In this document: positions 47,701 through 57,438 of the stretch, piece after piece | Layout: the number at the start of each line of letters is the position of its first letter | Numbering within the stretch: position 1 is the stretch's first letter | Source: Sclerurus mexicanus | Lineage: Eukaryota; Chordata; Aves; Passeriformes; Furnariidae | Assembly: GCA_013396755.1 (NCBI GenBank) | Contig: VWZF01001848.1 | Location: 629,051 to 693,050, forward strand | Direction: 5' to 3' | DNA: 64,000 nucleotides | Program-made: the position numbers and the translations under genes | Notes under the pieces: model-generated | Told to the model about the DNA's origin: nothing | Databases searched by the model: none | What the model saw: the letters and a program-made list of their open reading frames with translations, nothing else

Positions 47701-50700
47701 TCCTACTCTGCTGAGAAGGGGCACTTCATTTAGAGCAGCAGACGCCCCCCCCCCCCTTCTTCTCTGCCCCGAGCTGAAGTGGTGCTGCTCTTTTGCAGTT
47801 CCTTCTCTTTAACAGACCATTATAAGCCTTTGAAAGCTCCATAATGACAACATTTGCTGAGAACATTTCTTAAAGCCAGTCTATTCCTGGTTACTCTGAT
47901 TCACACAACCCATTTAAAACTCTTTATACAGCACAAGGCAATTTAGTCATAATTAATTAAAAATAAGCATCCTTTGGAAGCACAGGCTAAAGCCCATAAT
48001 TGCAAGACCATATTAGTTGTTTGCTCTGAGGGTTTAAGTGATTTGGGTTTGTTTCTTCAATAACAATGCTGACAGGATCTTTGGGTTTGGAGTTTTAGGT
48101 TTGTTCTTTTAAAGAACTTATTTTAAAGACTTTATTTTAAAAGCACATGTGATTCACTGAACTCTTCCCTCCGTTCCTGCACGGTCTTGTCACTAACCCT
48201 TTGTTACTGTTTTAAAGTGATAAAATAGACATTTTTGCAGGATGACATCCCCTTATCTCAGAATTGTGAAGCCATCAGTCACAGCTATGGGGGAGAATGG
48301 CAAAGGGAGAAGCTGTAGCAGGTGGAAATAAAGGGGGATAGCCATAAGCAGACAAAGCTTTGCAAATAAGAAAATAATTGGCTTGAAAGAGGAACAGGAC
48401 TCTCTTCCAACACTAACTGCTATCTCAAAGGAGAAAAGCATGGGTAGGAGGAAAAAACAAGAACAAAAACAACAAAACAAACAAAAAGAGAGAAAAAAAT
48501 CCTACACCTTGTCCTGCCTCCAGTTTCTAAGGGAGGCTCATTTTGATGCCCAAGGAAAGTGAGCATGCAAATGGACTCAGCATGCCTACCTTCCCAAGTG
48601 CTATATTTAAGATGTCTCAAGCACACAATTTTTTTAATAGCCATACTCCATTCTATAATGACTAATTTGTCAGATTGCTGTTAAAAACGCTTCTGTAAAA
48701 GACGATTTTTAAAAATCGGATAAATAAAGACAAACCTGTATCTTGCTTTCTGCATGAGATAACATGAGACAGTGAACAAGGACTGAGGATGGAGGGCAGA
48801 AAACACACCATAAGGCTATTTCATTCAGCCAAATCCTAATAAATTTCTGTTCCTGCTGTTTTCTAAATACATCTGGATATAGCTGAACCTGGCTTCCAAT
48901 AATCAAGATCACTTTTTGTAAGGTATAAGTGAAGCAAAAAGAAGTGTTTACATAATTTTCAAAAGGTAAGGAAAATTTAATGACTACATCATAAACTCAC
49001 TTCTGCTTTAGCACTCTGTGATCAATTAGTCCTTTTTCATTTTTGGTTGAGCACAGATATTTTTTCTGCTCCACAAGACCAGAAGAATTTAACATCTGTC
49101 TGTCAGTAGTCCTGAAAGAAAAAAGAAAAACAAAATTCACTGTCAGGTCTTGTGCAGCTTATAGAAAAGAGGAACTTAAGGATTCCAAAATACCAGTGGC
49201 AGAAACAGTAAAGGAGAAAAATTAACATATTGAATAGTCATGATTTTACATGATGCTGATGTCTCTTAATCAGTCTCTCAGTTCAGTTCTCAAAGTCTGA
49301 CAAATTAAAAGGAAAAATGTATGTACTACTGTCTGGTGATATTCTAATAATTACACAGTTACAAAATCCAAGAAAATCAACCTTCTCAGAGTTGTAGGAA
49401 AACTGCCACCTTCTTAGCCTGGCATATCCTAATCTCTGGGAATAAGTAACTATTAAAACATGAAAAGGGGAAGCTGAAAGAGATATTTACACAGTACTGC
49501 AAGGCAGTTTCTATTTAACTAGAACCTTGAAAAGGTGTTTTTTTCTAGAGTCCAAAGCTTCAAGTCAGCTTTGCATTACTCCAGCCACTCTAGATGATCT
49601 CTAAATGCCACGTGGTCTCTCAGTCCACTGTTCTTGGTTATTTGCTTCAACCTTAGCTCATCACTAGCACCAAAAACTCCAGATACCCACTTTGCTATGT
49701 GTCAGTCCAAATCATTGCTTTCCGCTTAACCTTTGTGTACACTTCTCCCCCTCCTTATATTCCTGTTATTTCTTCTTTTGTTGGTAGAAGCCAACATCAA
49801 CAGTTTTACCCTGTACTGGGGGAAAGGCAGAGTTTATAGAGGGGATACTGTTAGGCTGCCAAGAATCAACCACTTTTTTTTTCCCCCTGAACTTCATCTC
49901 TTCAGAACGTCTGAACTCTAAAGATGCTTTAGAAACTCTTCCAGCCTCAGATGCATTCAACACATGAAGGGCTGTTATTAGAAGTGACATTAATGTTTGC
50001 CAAATTTATAAGGGCAGTTTTCCCTTTCCATGAATCAATATTTTTCATCTATGCAGTTAAAGCAAACAAACAAAAACCTACTACTATATTCTCTGTGTGG
50101 CTCCTAGAAACAATCGATTGTGAAATTGGAAAGCAACTTAATATTTACCTGGTATCATCTGTGTGTGAGCTCCTCACACATACACAAACAGTTTCTGCTG
50201 CAAGACTGAGAACATTTCCACCTTGCCAGTGGCAAACACAAGATGCTATTTCCATGTCCTAATCCAAACTTATGGAGATGCAAGTCACATTCTGCGTCCT
50301 TTCACAAATCTATTACTTCAACACAGAAAGTGTTCACCTGTCATACTCAAAACTGCCTGTCCAACCAACGACTATTTCTGTTTCTAGCAGGTAGGTGAGT
50401 TCAGCACAATTCACACATAATCAGCGGATGGGCTAAGGACACCAGGCTAAAGAAGTGGCAGCCATGAGTGCAGCAACAAGCACTGGGGATAGCATTCATG
50501 AGAGAAATACAATAGGGAAATACTGCTGCCAGCTCTTGGAAGCTCCACAGCGACTTTAGGAGACTGCGATGATGACACTTTCTCCCCTGCCCTGAGCAAT
50601 GCACCCTGTCACTGGTCCTGGAAGGCTGAGCTGTTTCTGGGAACAGGCCTGACTGTGAAATAATTCTACAAAACAGAAATGGTGGTTGGTTTTCAGCTGG

Positions 50701-53537
50701 GCTCAAGTACCACAGGAGAAGGGCTAGCAACATGCAAACTCAGTTTTCACCACTGTTCACTACCACTGTGGGACCACACACTCAGCTATGGGTGCTATTA
50801 ACTGCAAACCCTGGCATGGTGACTTTACTCACTGCAATCCAGCCAAACATCACTGAGTGATGGAGGAAACATGAGTTCACTTCACACATATTGTGGAACT
50901 ATCAATTTTGAATTTGTTCAGTCTCGGGCACTTTAGTAATGAGTCCTTGAATTAGATTGAAAGAAATTATTCTTACAGGATTTTGCTCAGGATGTACTGA
51001 ACAGGCAAGATAATTTTAAACTGCATCACTAAGACAAGCATTGCAGAGTTAAGAAAAGAGAGTTGCAACTACCGGCTTATCAGGATACAACTTTTGGTTT
51101 TATGACAAAATACTCCTTTTGCTATAGGAACTTTTCCATCATTTTATACCCCAAACTGCATAGAATATATTGATTTTTTTTTACTCATCCTAGAATACAT
51201 GACTGAATGCATCTTAAACATGCTTGGGTTTTATTCTGTCATTCTTGGTGACACAGAAAATATTTCAGAAACTGAAGTACAGAACCCAAACATGGTAGTC
51301 TTCTTCACTGCAGCCACCTACTCTACCTCCCAAGAAGGAGCTTCCTGTAAGTCAAGTGAGGCAGGACCCTGGTGCAGAGAACCAAGACCGGCTGTGATTG
51401 CATCCTTCAGGCCCCTGATAAATCATACATGTGGTGACACTGTCATTTTTCTGCAATCCCCTTCCCTCTAATGGTGCAGGACCATTTACCTAAGGAGTTT
51501 CATAAATACTTCCACAAGGACAAGAGGATGTATCTACAGTTTAGTTCTGCTCATGAGTGCAAGTTGTTTGGAAATAACCCAGTCATCAGTGTTCATCATG
51601 CTTTGGTTTGCACTGTGGAATCACCTCAGAGTGTACAACCTGGACTCCTTTCAGATGAAGGCAAAGGCTACAGAGAATGTCTGTAGTTCTAATCCTGCTG
51701 AGCTACTATTGTGACTAATGCAGTTTAAATGCTAAAGTCCTTTCCTTTGGAAAAGAGCATTTTGCATCCATAACAAGCCCATTCTCCACTGCCAGGATTC
51801 TTGGGTTTAGAAGGGACCGTTAAGAGGTCAGAGTATCCCTCCTCAGCCAAGACATTCAGAAAAAAAAATAAACCTGCAAGATTTACAACAGAGCAAAATG
51901 GAGGGAAGTGATAGGGGAACTAAAGCAACCAACCCCCTCATGCAACCTTCCTCAACCCAAACCCACAAACTCTGTCCCCTCCCCCCACCCCCCAAAACCC
52001 CAAACAAACAAAGAAAAACTGCTCAACCATGAGCCAGAATACAATCACTGAACACGATCTTCCTGGAATCTGTTTTCTAAAAATCTATCTAGTTTCATAC
52101 AATGGGATTATTAAATGCTTTTATTTAGATCAAATTCAGATTTTCGTTTGAGAAACTGAATTTCAATATACCTATGACACAAATGCAATCCCCGGCTAAA
52201 TCATTATTTTACTCCAAGACTGGCAAGCATTTAAAGGTAAGTTCTTCAAAAGCATAATGTTGTAAATAGGGAACATTTTAGCTATGAAAGTTTGCTTGTA
52301 CTTCATCCAAGTGAAAATCAGGTCCTAGAACTGCATATGATGAAAAGTTTAAGTTTATTAATGGCATTGCTCAGGAATGTTGTTGCTCTGTATAAAACCA
52401 CAAGGTAATGACCTAATTTTGCATTTCACATGCTGTTACAGCTACTTAAAATTTAAAAATCAATTACAGCTGAAGAGTTAGTAAACGCCAGTTTTAAAAT
52501 GCCACAAAAAGAACACAGCTATACCCAGACTGGTATCTTTTGTACAAACTTACCCACTGATTACTTCTGGAAGTTTTTGAGAAGCTGTTTCACAACAGTA
52601 AGTAAGGGAATCCAGCCCACTTTTTTGTTGCTGGTATTTTCTAATCAGGTCCATCAGCACTGCCTGGTGCCCAATCTTTTTCACCAGCTGTTGCACCATA
52701 CGATCGTTAAGTGCCAGCAGAGCTGCTCCACTTACTTCTTCTTCTGCAGGGGATAAAAGAATTACTGTAAAATAACTTTACAGTTACATTCTATATGCCT
52801 GGAAACATGACAGAAGACAGGTCAAAGGTAAAGATGCTTTCTACTGCTGGCAGTCATCTTCAACTTCTACTATATTTCCCAACCAGTGCCAGGAGTCTAA
52901 TCACTGGCCAGATGCCTTCCCTGGACAAAAAGGCAAGTCTGAAATATAGAGAAGTAGAGAGGTGACTATTTTAATGCTTTAAATCAGGCCTTGCTTAAAC
53001 CACAGGAGACTGTTGTTTGTTAATAAAGAAAAGCAACCTTTTTAAGATAACATACAACAAATAGGCTGTTCACATAACAGTTTCTTGTGCACCCTTTTGT
53101 AGAGTGTTTATATACTCAGACATAAAACATTTACACACTACAGTTGCATTATTTCGAAAGATTTATACAACATTAAATAGGCCCTGTCCAGACTTTCAAA
53201 CTGCCAGTTCTGATTTGAGGTGTCTCTATTTATATACAGGCTTACTCTCATCCCCCAGCGTTTCCCAGAGACTTCATAATAAATCTGTACACTTATGTTG
53301 ATTTATCAGACCTAGGTCAGTTCCCAACCTAATAAATTTTTATAAAAGTCTGAAATTAGCATATACACACATGCCCCCAAACAAGGTGGGCAGTGTCAAC
53401 TAAAGGCATAGCAAGAAATACTAAACAACACCCCACTCCAAACAACAAAAATGCTTACCACGGAACTTAGGAACCAGTTCTCCTAAATTTCTCTGTTTCA
53501 ACCAGTTGCAGACTTGCTCAACCGACCAATTTTCCAT
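17469..53537 (-). CDS. SAMD3: SAMD3, complete coding sequence (ten spliced exons)
   Basis: Sterile alpha motif domain-containing protein 3, assembled from ten exons on the minus strand: 53537-53459, 52743-52554, 49111-49001, 40641-40456, 40152-40068, 32938-32771, 20555-20352, 19969-19798, 18116-18034 and 17786-17469. The sum is 1596 nt, or 531 residues and a stop, close to the roughly 520 residues of human SAMD3. All junctions are GT-AG and every phase closes. The SAM domain covers about residues 4-66 (MENWSVEQVCNWL...). A conserved central block follows, with PNSQQYNIVVNALLQAYPFL, then LKDRFKYVRRPIEDDEQ, KCKFGHRRGQTRK and PLKDILRLFPFLRCPYQ. It ends in a conserved region with LLLPDVFGDD and LAALVAAFHVF. 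No signal peptide or membrane segment is seen. The biochemical role is not established. The SAM domain suggests protein-protein interaction. Confidence 0.95.
17787..18033 (-). other. SAMD3: SAMD3 last intron
   Basis: Short final intron of 247 bases bounded by gtaaga and caatttag on the minus strand. Confidence 0.9.
18034..18116 (-). CDS. SAMD3: SAMD3 exon 9
   Basis: Acceptor ctcttgacag, donor gtaaga. Two bases complete a Tyr codon, followed by MKMTAACLLLPDVFGDDSSL and FAAVNEE. LLLPDVFGDD is a signature of the SAMD3 C-terminal region. Residues are about 399-426, phase 0 out. Confidence 0.95.
18117..19797 (-). other. SAMD3: SAMD3 intron
   Basis: Intron between exons 8 and 9. A frame at 18329-18526 looks like chance. 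No repeat is recognised. Confidence 0.75.
19798..19969 (-). CDS. SAMD3: SAMD3 exon 8
   Basis: Acceptor tttcttttag, donor gtcagt. It encodes LFREFQLLTHMDIYKKTVRI, then LEIYSENILSLYVVRNNPIN and IMLQENLKQHTEEDILK, matching human SAMD3 along its length. Phase 0 in, phase 1 out. The donor with C at position 3 is non-consensus but occurs in functional sites. Confidence 0.93.
19970..20351 (-). other. SAMD3: SAMD3 intron
   Basis: Short intron between exons 7 and 8. Nothing else is recognised. Confidence 0.85.
20352..20555 (-). CDS. SAMD3: SAMD3 exon 7
   Basis: Acceptor cttgatag, donor gtaaca; 68 codons, phase 0 at both ends. It encodes EETVYLKGSTMDLHIKWLKQ, then EYMKTQKNWKEVDNRM and RKMISNKAPLKDILRLFPFL. 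The start was placed at GAAGAA because human SAMD3 has a matching Glu-Glu before the variable segment. The internal Met before DLH is not the start of the protein. The first 45 bases and the acceptor are part of a 79-bp tandem duplication. Confidence 0.93.
20511..20668. repeat. 79-bp tandem duplication over the SAMD3 exon 7 acceptor
   Basis: Copy 1 (20511-20589) and copy 2 (20590-20668) align without gaps. By eye I count about 15 differences in 79 positions (roughly 80% identity). Shared landmarks exactly 79 bases apart are aatatgtaaatcc (20511 and 20590) and cctatcaagaaat (20555 and 20634). Copy 1 holds the first 45 bases of exon 7 and its acceptor. Copy 2 is intronic but retains an AG at the equivalent place. 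Confidence 0.88.
22640..23170 (-). mobile_element. Ancient CR1/L3-like LINE relic, reverse-transcriptase C-terminal region, antisense on the plus strand
   Basis: The plus strand follows, with heavy decay, the reverse complement of the amniote CR1-type ORF2 end. In order I see gaattttatctgctgtttgc, a tagaaatatattgaactg segment, atcttttaactgcttatcca, then aaaatctcttctgaagttaa leading to gtaaactgtatcagctgga, and tttgttgattccttcgtaat. These landmarks occur in the expected order and spacing. The element therefore lies on the minus strand, the same direction as SAMD3. Boundaries are approximate. Confidence 0.68.
32482..32520. repeat. A-rich low-complexity tract
   Basis: A run of twelve A followed by aaacaaac and acaacaac units. 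It is simple sequence within a SAMD3 intron. Confidence 0.85.
32771..32938 (-). CDS. SAMD3: SAMD3 exon 6
   Basis: The exon has 56 codons, phase 0 at both ends, with donor gtaaga. It encodes LLWKRALKDRFKYVRRPIED, then DEQVLRNKCKFGHRRGQTRK and a short divergent tail. The basic block around KCKFGHRRGQTRK is nearly invariant. Its acceptor (atgcag) has an unusual polypyrimidine tract of twelve consecutive C on the sense strand, next to two undetermined bases. Confidence 0.96.
32945..32964. repeat. G12 homopolymer followed by two undetermined bases
   Basis: Twelve G on the plus strand (32945-32956) lead to atatct and then NN at 32963-32964. On the minus strand the run is C12, ending four bases before the AG (32940-32939) of SAMD3 exon 6. 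The NN probably marks an assembly difficulty at the homopolymer. Confidence 0.95.
36982..37087. repeat. Two short perfect inverted repeats
   Basis: aagtgtacatgtacactt at 36982-36999 is an 18-base perfect palindrome. The sequence at 37066-37087 has ten-base arms (aatgtcaaga and tcttgacatt) around two bases. Either may be coincidental in AT-rich DNA. Confidence 0.8.
40068..40152 (-). CDS. SAMD3: SAMD3 exon 5
   Basis: Acceptor gtttgcacag, donor gtaagt. It encodes YPNSQQYNIVVNALLQAYPF and LDEDGNGF, one of the most conserved segments of SAMD3 and its paralogue-like fish relatives. Residues are about 189-217, leaving in phase 0. Confidence 0.95.
40153..40455 (-). other. SAMD3: SAMD3 intron (303 bases)
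   Basis: Short intron between exons 4 and 5. Nothing else is seen. Confidence 0.9.
40456..40641 (-). CDS. SAMD3: SAMD3 exon 4
   Basis: Acceptor cttttacag, donor gtgagt. It encodes KNLKSFFARYKMLQWTSSYS, then LPDFPYDVKCILAERKCPDH and RIRIIEFLQADMTKYLEGS. This is the first part of the conserved central region and is close to human SAMD3. Residues are about 127-189, and the exit phase is 2. Confidence 0.95.
41789..41844 (+). mobile_element. Possible CR1 3' end fragment
   Basis: The stretch gctccaatgtcccttccaaa, then ctacactatg and gagtctatgaaag, resembles the last 50 bases of CR1 (CTCCAGA..TCCCTTCCAAC..ATTCTATGA). The match is short and decayed. Confidence 0.42.
43369..43382. repeat. (TA)n run
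   Basis: Short TA dinucleotide repeat in a SAMD3 intron. Confidence 0.85.
47745..47756. repeat. C12 homopolymer
   Basis: Twelve C on the plus strand, followed by ttcttctc, in a SAMD3 intron. It is simple sequence and prone to sequencing error. Confidence 0.95.
49001..49111 (-). CDS. SAMD3: SAMD3 exon 3: linker after SAM domain
   Basis: Acceptor ttctttcag, donor gtgagt. The 111-nt exon preserves frame (phase 2 in and out) and encodes a poorly conserved linker ending KNEKGLIDHRVLKQK. Human SAMD3 has a matching GLIDQRVLKQR at the same place, which supports the assignment. Residues are about 90-127. Being a multiple of three, it could be skipped without frameshift. Confidence 0.88.
49112..52553 (-). 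other. SAMD3: SAMD3 intron (3.4 kb)
   Basis: Intron between exons 2 and 3. It holds an A/C-rich low-complexity stretch at about 51920-52016. Frames around 49951-50262 and 50401-50733 have no recognisable product. Confidence 0.75.
52554..52743 (-). CDS. SAMD3: SAMD3 exon 2: second half of SAM domain
   Basis: Acceptor cccctgcag, donor gtaagt. The exon completes a Glu codon with exon 1 and encodes EEVSGAALLALNDRMVQQLV, then KKIGHQAVLMDLIRKYQQ, the core and last helix of the SAM domain. A less conserved Ser/Gln-rich tail follows. Residues are about 27-89. Confidence 0.95.
52744..53458 (-). other. SAMD3: SAMD3 intron within SAM domain
   Basis: An intron of 715 bases separating the two SAM-domain exons. 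Nothing else is recognised. Confidence 0.9.
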
Positions 53538-53564
53538 CTTCAGCTGTTGCAATGCAAAATTTCC
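53459..53564 (-). CDS. SAMD3: SAMD3 first coding exon: start codon and first half of SAM domain
   Basis: Read on the minus strand, the exon follows acceptor atttcacag. It has 27 bases of 5' UTR, then ATG at 53537-53535, and encodes MENWSVEQVCNWLKQRNLGE and LVPKFR before the donor gtaagc. It exits in phase 1. The start aligns with METWSVEQV of human SAMD3. The upstream acceptor shows that at least one non-coding 5' exon exists further upstream. Confidence 0.95.
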
Positions 53565-54119
53565 CTGTGAAATGAAAACAGAGGATTATTTTTATGCTGA
53601 ACTCTAAACTGAACTCCAACATTTCATAGGAAAGAAAATGCACTTAGCAAATAATGATACATTTACATGCACTGAATAAAAATAGTACAAAATAATCCAG
53701 CTAATGCCTGTTACAAGCAGCAGTTTCCTTACACCCCTTTCCTCACCTCCTCTCCCTTCCCTGCTTTCCCTCTGCTCTGAGACAGCCTCATCCCTTATAA
53801 AATAAGACTTGCTCCAGTACCATTAACACCGAGATTTCCACACAGAGAAGAAAAAAGGTGTGAAATTCACCACCACCATCAGGCTCATCAGGAAATGGCT
53901 GACATTTTACAGAAGGGAAAAAAAAAAAAGCAAACCACCCCACCATCAGATAAGAGTCTGTCACAAATGTGTTTACAGTCAATCAAGCACCTTAACCCTC
54001 TCCGCACCACCACTCAGGGCAGGTACCCAGCAAATACTTAACCCTCAATTACCAACAGGTAGAGACAATAAAGATGGAAGGGAGGGGACTGCTCCTCTTA
54101 TTTGCTAGTTCCGTTCCCC
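53565..54119 (-). other. SAMD3: SAMD3 5' intron (inferred)
   Basis: Sequence between the acceptor before the first coding exon and the CpG-richer patch. It is probably the first intron. The donor of the upstream non-coding exon could not be fixed, because several gt sites in 53990-54060 are plausible. Confidence 0.5.
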
Positions 54120-54450
54120 AGGCTCCAGTGCTACGTGTGAGGATGTAGCGGGTACACCGACCGCTCCGGGTGAATCCCTCCTGCACATACCGTGTGCCCC
54201 CTGTCCGAAGGATGATCAGGCGAGTGTACATCGCACACCAAAATCAACAGCAACTTCCCCAAAGGAAGATTACTTATAAAGACACGGCTTGTTCCATGCT
54301 GCGGACTTGTCGGCAGCAGAAAACTCTGCCCGAGGGGGACTTCGTTATTAATGTGTTTTCGCTCTACTAAGTAAAGGAGCACCGAGTGCTTCATGACCAT
54401 GCTTGCAATCCACAGCAAGCAACGGGACGTTATTCGAGTCAGTTTTTCAG
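54120..54450. promoter_or_regulatory. Candidate SAMD3 promoter / first-exon region (CpG-richer patch)
   Basis: I count about 20 CpG dinucleotides in roughly 330 bases here, against very few in neighbouring kilobases. It lies about 0.6-0.9 kb upstream of the SAMD3 start codon, where a 5' non-coding exon is required by the acceptor at 53565. A tataaa at 54275-54280 faces the plus strand and ggaag (ETS-like) cores occur nearby. A bidirectional promoter toward a TMEM200A-side transcript is possible but unproven. Confidence 0.45.
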
Positions 54451-54569
54451 GTGAGAATACAGGTGTCTGGCATCGTTGGTCAAACATTTCCTTCTGTGCT
54501 CTCAGCCTGCAGCAAACTCCAGGTTAACAAGCGGATTTACCCACATAAACCTCATCAGCACCTGTACTC

Positions 54570-54620
54570 AAAAAAAAAAAAAAAAGAAAAAAAGAAAAAA
54601 AAAGGGGGAGAGAGAAAAAA
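54570..54620. repeat. A-rich purine microsatellite
   Basis: A16, then gaaaaaaag and gaaaaaaaaaggggg units, ending in gagagaaaaaaa. It is a purine-only tract about 120 bases beyond the CpG-richer patch. Confidence 0.9.
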
Positions 54621-57423
54621 ATCCCTGAATAAAAACATTTTTATTCTTCAACAGCAGAGACCCTCCCAAAGACCTGCACTTCGTGCTTATCCTCTTGTGG
54701 CCTTTTAAGTTCAGCAATTTAAAAGGGTTAAATTTAAGAGGAATGCCTTTCTGCATTACATGACTGGATTTAATTTGATATGACAACAGTAGCCATACAA
54801 CTCCTCCCCCAGGCTAAGCAGCAAGAACAGGGTGTGAAAAGTCATTATTTGTTGAGAACTCTGGTGTAAATTAAAAATCACACCTTTCTGTCACACTTCT
54901 TACTTCCTTGCAAAGAGTAGGGCAGAAAAAAAAGTCTCCAAAAACTTCAAAGATAAAACCGGATGCAAAGCAGAAAGATACTTCCCTTATCAGCCAAGCA
55001 GTGTAAAAGCAGAGAGATACATTAAAATGTTGGAGAGGTCACTTCTTCATTCTTTAGGAAGACTAACATCCCAGAGCAATTCTAAAGTATACAGGCAGAT
55101 ACTAAAACTTCAAAAAGTGCCGAGCTAACTATAGCCATGCACAATAATATGCACATTTAGCCCTGGGTGGCTAATTCTACAGCAAAATGGCCACTTGCAC
55201 ATGGAAATGCAGGCTGTACACTTTATTGAGGGAAGTGATGCTAGTTTAGAGACTTTTTAAAAAATCAAATTATATGCATTGAAGGTCGTGAAACATAAAT
55301 ACTTTGAAATGCTTCTCAAAAGTGATTTCACTTACTTGTGTATGTTACAGATAAAGAAGCCAGAAAAAGAGTATACCAGTCTTCTAGCAGCATTATGGAG
55401 ACAGCAAGAAACAATGAGCACAGATGCTGATATTTGTCTTCATTAATGATTCTATTTATTACAGTAGCATCAAAATAGTATCTGGTGAAGGGGTTCCCTG
55501 TGCTCAGTGTGGTGAAACTTGTGGTGTGGTGAATATTTATATTCTTCAATCAACTCATAAGTCAGAACAAAAAAATCAACAGCAGCAACATTTTAAAGAC
55601 AGCAATTTACAGCATAACTTCAAGTCAAATTTAGAGCAGTTCTAGGTGTGATCTCTCTTTGTTAATAAATACAGCCAATCACTGAGACCCATTTCTTCAT
55701 ACACCCAGGGTGAATATCTGTCATTAGGACTTAACTAACTCTGGTTAATGAAATTAAGTAATGAAATCAATGAAAATTACATTTCCCTAGGATGTCACAG
55801 GACAACACTTCTATTTACTGTAAAATTCTTCAAGATTGAAGGATAAAAATCTTGGATTTTAATCAGATCAAGCTAAAGACCTATCTATGGTATAGATTTC
55901 TGCTGATGTAGTTGGTTACACAATCTCAGGAGATGGAGTTCCTGACCAGCAAGCCTGTGCTGGCAGATCCATACTGCACATGCACTGATTTACTCTGCAG
56001 CTTATTTTACAAGCAAATATAAGCTGCCAAAATCTTGAATTCTAAATGAATCTATCTATAATCCTCTAAATGAATAAGCATATATATCAAAACATTTCAG
56101 ACATGGAGAGTGAATTATTGTATTTACATCACATGTTGACTTGTGAGAGAGCCTATGGAACCCAGACTGCAAAGAGCACAGCCTTTGACATCTATGTGGA
56201 TATCACTGAGGGCAGAATTATGGTTAATTTTGGTACATTTTAGTACAAGAGTAAGGAATGTGATATGTGCACATCTGTACATCACAGCTGTGTGCCACAT
56301 TTTGTAGAGGGCCAGGTTTCAAAGTTGCAAATGTGATGAGTAGGAATTGGTGTATACCCAACATATAAGCAAAGTATCCCATGAATTTTTTTATGCTCTG
56401 CTAATTTAGCTTTATCTTTGTATGCATTACAGAGACTTTATTATTTTCTTTCTGCTTACTACCAACCTATTTTTAAAACAATTAAAAATATGTTCAAGCA
56501 ACTTTATTGAAGACAGAATATGTCATCTTCGATCCAATACTGAGTTATCATGAAAAGAACATCAGCTGTCCATGAACCTTTTCAATAACGTATAGTGAAA
56601 GACTCCAAGGCAGCACTTTTGTCACCCTGACCATCCCCTGAAGAAAATCACAACAAATTATTGCTGACATTTATCAGGCACACACTAGCATGAACCATTG
56701 CACTGAATGCTCACAGAGATGCCTTGAAGAAAGGAAAAAATAGCAATGTAGGAGCAAATCTTAAAGTTGACATATCAGTTCTCATTTCTATGCTATTATA
56801 GAGTAAAACACATGCAGATGCAAGATCAGGAGACATGCAAAAGTACAGCAGATGCAAGAGAAAACCCGTATCATCCAAAAATAAGGCTATATAAGAAGAT
56901 CTGGGAAAACTTGCACAACCATTTGTCAGCTGTGGATAAAGGGGAATAAGCTAGGCAACCCTACTAAAGTGTGATCAGAATTTAAGGAAATTTCAAGGGT
57001 TCTGAATATGCCCATTTATTAAGCTTGTCAAGCAGACAACCTCCTGTGCTGCAGGAATTGGCTCTGAATAATATTATAAAGAAAGAAACTCTTTCCCTAA
57101 CACATGTGCTTTTGATTAAATATGCCATTTCTAATATTCAAATTTTTACTATATATGAATTTTAAAAATATTTTCATCTGTATTATCTACAGTACTACTG
57201 GAAAAATGAGCTGTCCCACTTCAACAGCAAGACAACACAAGTACCAAGTTCTCTCTGTTACAGATGTGGAAGTTATCTGGCAACTTGAAAGGAAGAAAAG
57301 AAAGTTAATTTGACTGTGTTTTAAGCTGATCTAATACTGACACAGATGAGACTCCATTCTTGCTATCACTGGCAACAATGCACAAGCCATGAAATAATAC
57401 ACTTAGGTGTGAAAGAAAATGTC

Positions 57424-57438
57424 TTTTTTTTTTTTTTT
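57424..57438. repeat. T15 homopolymer
   Basis: Fifteen T on the plus strand. No retroposed body is recognised on either side. Confidence 0.9.

Larger units (their letters stand above)
40642..49000 (-). other. SAMD3: SAMD3 intron (8.4 kb)
   Basis: The intron contains a possible CR1 end at about 41789-41844, (TA)n runs near 43369-43382 and 45353-45383, a C12 run at 47745-47756, and an AT-rich non-repetitive block at about 47790-48030. I see no additional exon. Confidence 0.75.

Noticed and set aside
57424..57438. T15 run as the tail of a processed pseudogene on the minus strand
   Set aside because: The flanking sequence does not translate into a recognisable protein and no target-site duplication was visible.
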